This document shows positions 62,784 to 64,000 of a DNA stretch of 64,000 bases, piece by piece. Source of the stretch: Candidatus Paracaedibacter acanthamoebae. GTDB lineage: Bacteria > Pseudomonadota > Alphaproteobacteria > Paracaedibacterales > Paracaedibacteraceae. Positions within the stretch are counted from its first letter, which is position 1, and each line of letters begins with the position of its first letter. The translations under genes were made by a program, and so were the position numbers. The notes under the pieces are model-generated. The model did not search any database, had not been told where the DNA came from, and saw nothing but the letters and a program-made list of their open reading frames with translations. The DNA lies in contig NZ_CP008941.1 of the NCBI RefSeq assembly GCF_000742835.1, positions 310,001 through 374,000 of the forward strand, read 5' to 3'.

Positions 62784-63137
62784 ATGACCTTAACAAAGCA
62801 TCAAAGAGCTAACACTACGCATGATCTGTATATTGCTAAGAAATTGCGTGAACGTCGACTAGCCCTGGGACTGAGTCAGCAACGGCTCGCACAGTTGTTA
62901 GGCGTGAGTGCCAATCAACTGCACAAATATGAGAAAAATATCGATCGCGTTCCAGCGAGTCGGCTTTTGGAACTCAGACATTTTTTACAAGTTCCGCTGA
63001 ACTTTTTTTATGAAGATCGAGAAGATTTTTCTCCTCAAGGCAAAGAGGTGCAGATGATCTGTGTTAAGGAGAAAGAAAAAATTACTATTCGATTGTTGGT
63101 GGAAGAGGGAACACTCATGGATGTAAAGGCGTTATAA
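62784..63137 (+). CDS. XRE-family helix-turn-helix regulator
   Basis: 117 aa. RERRLALGLSQQRLAQLLGVSANQLHKYEKNIDRVPASRLLELRHFLQVPLNFFYE is a Cro/C1-type helix-turn-helix, with the SQQRLAQLLGVSxxQLHKYE recognition helix. C-terminal 35 residues are a short beta extension (EKITIRLLVEEGTLMD). Similar small regulators, common in alphaproteobacterial mobile elements, control plasmid/phage genes. It is upstream of two further co-directional genes. Confidence 0.88.
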   Translation: MTLTKHQRANTTHDLYIAKKLRERRLALGLSQQRLAQLLGVSANQLHKYEKNIDRVPASRLLELRHFLQVPLNFFYEDREDFSPQGKEVQMICVKEKEKITIRLLVEEGTLMDVKAL

Positions 63138-63198
63138 AATGGCCAATTCCTTAGAAAAGTTAAACGGTCCATGGATAAATATTTAGAAAGGGTTGGTT

Positions 63199-63891
63199 AT
63201 GAATTTTGTTAATAAAAAAGCATTGCTGGAAAGATTAAAAACACATGTTTCCACCTGGCAGCAACAACAGTTGTTATTTTCTTATGATATTAAAGGAGAG
63301 GGAAGGTTATCAGATGCAACGTTAAGGCTGCATCAAAGGCAAACGGGCTTTTCTTTAACCGTATCAATGCACTTCTTAGAGGAGGCTTTGCAGGTAACTA
63401 ATTTCACCCTGCAAGAAGATGATCGGTTAGAGGATCAATGCCAGCCTCTCTATGATGCTGCTCTCATTGAATTGATGATCCAAAGCTTAATGCTTCTCTT
63501 CTTTTGTGCACAGAGTCTTCATAAAAACGAGATGTGTTTTATCTTATCAAATGAAGGAACCTTTCATTTTGATCTATTAAAAAGCTTATTTTCTTCAGTG
63601 CAACCTTGTCTGACGCGGCAGGGAAAATGCCAGATATTAACCTTGTCGCTTTGGCCGTCGGAAGCTGATCAATTTTGTTATTCTTTAGAGCACATTAAAA
63701 TTCAACTTCAGCATCAATTGTGGCGTTATCAAAAATCTGATTCCTTAGTAAGGCGTTACTTACAAAATGCTGATCGCCAAGCAGTGGATGTATTCAACAC
63801 ACATGGGAAAAACAATCCTAGGGAAACTGAATCCTCTGAAAAGAATGTCATCTCTTTTTCATCAGCTTTGAAAAGGAGAGCCGCTCTATAA
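63199..63891 (+). CDS. Uncharacterised protein (230 aa)
   Basis: The ATG at 63199 (MNFVNKKALLERLKTHVSTW) is preferred to the earlier TTG because AAAGGG lies 7 nt before it. Mixed alpha/beta with a hydrophobic helix (LIELMIQSLMLLFFCAQSLH). C-terminal region charged and polar (HGKNNPRETESSEKNVIS). No signal peptide and no recognisable motif. It follows an XRE regulator by about 60 nt and precedes another start codon, so it may be part of an operon continuing past the window. Confidence 0.6.
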   Translation: MNFVNKKALLERLKTHVSTWQQQQLLFSYDIKGEGRLSDATLRLHQRQTGFSLTVSMHFLEEALQVTNFTLQEDDRLEDQCQPLYDAALIELMIQSLMLLFFCAQSLHKNEMCFILSNEGTFHFDLLKSLFSSVQPCLTRQGKCQILTLSLWPSEADQFCYSLEHIKIQLQHQLWRYQKSDSLVRRYLQNADRQAVDVFNTHGKNNPRETESSEKNVISFSSALKRRAAL

Positions 63892-63954
63892 AAATCTAAT
63901 TCATTTTCTTCCATCAAATTTTATGTATTAAGAACGCGAAAAGGAATTCGTCAC

Positions 63955-64000
63955 ATGCCTCAATCTAAAACAGTACCCATAGAGGTTCATATGGGCCTGC
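63955..64000 (+). CDS. Start of a further gene, truncated by the window edge
   Basis: AAAAGGA is followed by ATG at 63955 (MPQSKTVPIEVHMGL). Too short for identification. Confidence 0.4.
   Translation, partial: MPQSKTVPIEVHMGL

Overview
The window looks like accessory DNA from an intracellular alphaproteobacterium of the Holosporales/Paracaedibacter or Rickettsiales type. This is inferred from the gene content: an F-type conjugation block in the order seen in Rickettsiales amplified genetic elements, many exported proteins with eukaryote-like domains (patatin, NB-ARC, Sel1), abundant decaying insertion sequences, toxin-antitoxin remnants and AT-rich spacers. No rRNA, tRNA, CRISPR array or core housekeeping block was seen.

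Layout. (1) 1-7364, minus strand: traW-traU-trbC-traN-traF-traH-traG of an F-type type IV secretion system. It is interrupted by an opposite-strand RelE-type toxin-antitoxin pair and its 5' gene, traW, is cut by an IS6-type element. (2) 7365-12247: a decayed plasmid-like segment. It has a truncated parA next to about 180-bp tandem repeats (candidate centromere or origin), two inverted IS6 copies, the 3' end of a group II intron, a broken ProQ/FinO gene and a broken Fic gene. (3) 12467-19759: a cluster of exported proteins including a deaminase-like one, a broken VapBC pair, serine resolvases and an exported PD-(D/E)XK (Rpn-like) protein. (4) 20170-38262: an eight-gene minus-strand operon of about 16 kb (21163-37091), bracketed by two nearly identical IS6 copies in inverted orientation. 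It encodes two paralogous endonuclease/exonuclease/phosphatase (EEP) proteins and five mostly giant beta-rich or uncharacterised proteins plus a 62-residue leader-gene product. It is the best candidate for an undescribed system. (5) 38916-44734: a stress-protection island, clpK-hdeD-yfdX plus a DUF1269-like protein, related to the transmissible locus of heat resistance/protein quality control and clearly different in base composition. (6) 45782-50969: two tandem exported patatin-like proteins; the second is a patatin-NB-ARC-Sel1 (STAND/NLR-like) fusion. (7) 51358-58993: a response regulator and a CqsS/LqsS-like membrane histidine kinase, separated by a 4,053-bp Tn3-family transposon with a perfect 5-bp target duplication that carries a secreted subtilase, followed by a heme-oxygenase-fold protein. 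(8) 59137-64000: a LysR regulator split by an IS21 element, then an XRE regulator and uncharacterised genes.

The tra genes would build a conjugative pilus and channel, but traW is broken here. The exported proteins are plausible host-directed effectors. The IS6 copies sit at the joints between almost every module, so this region appears to have been assembled and then eroded by IS-mediated rearrangement.
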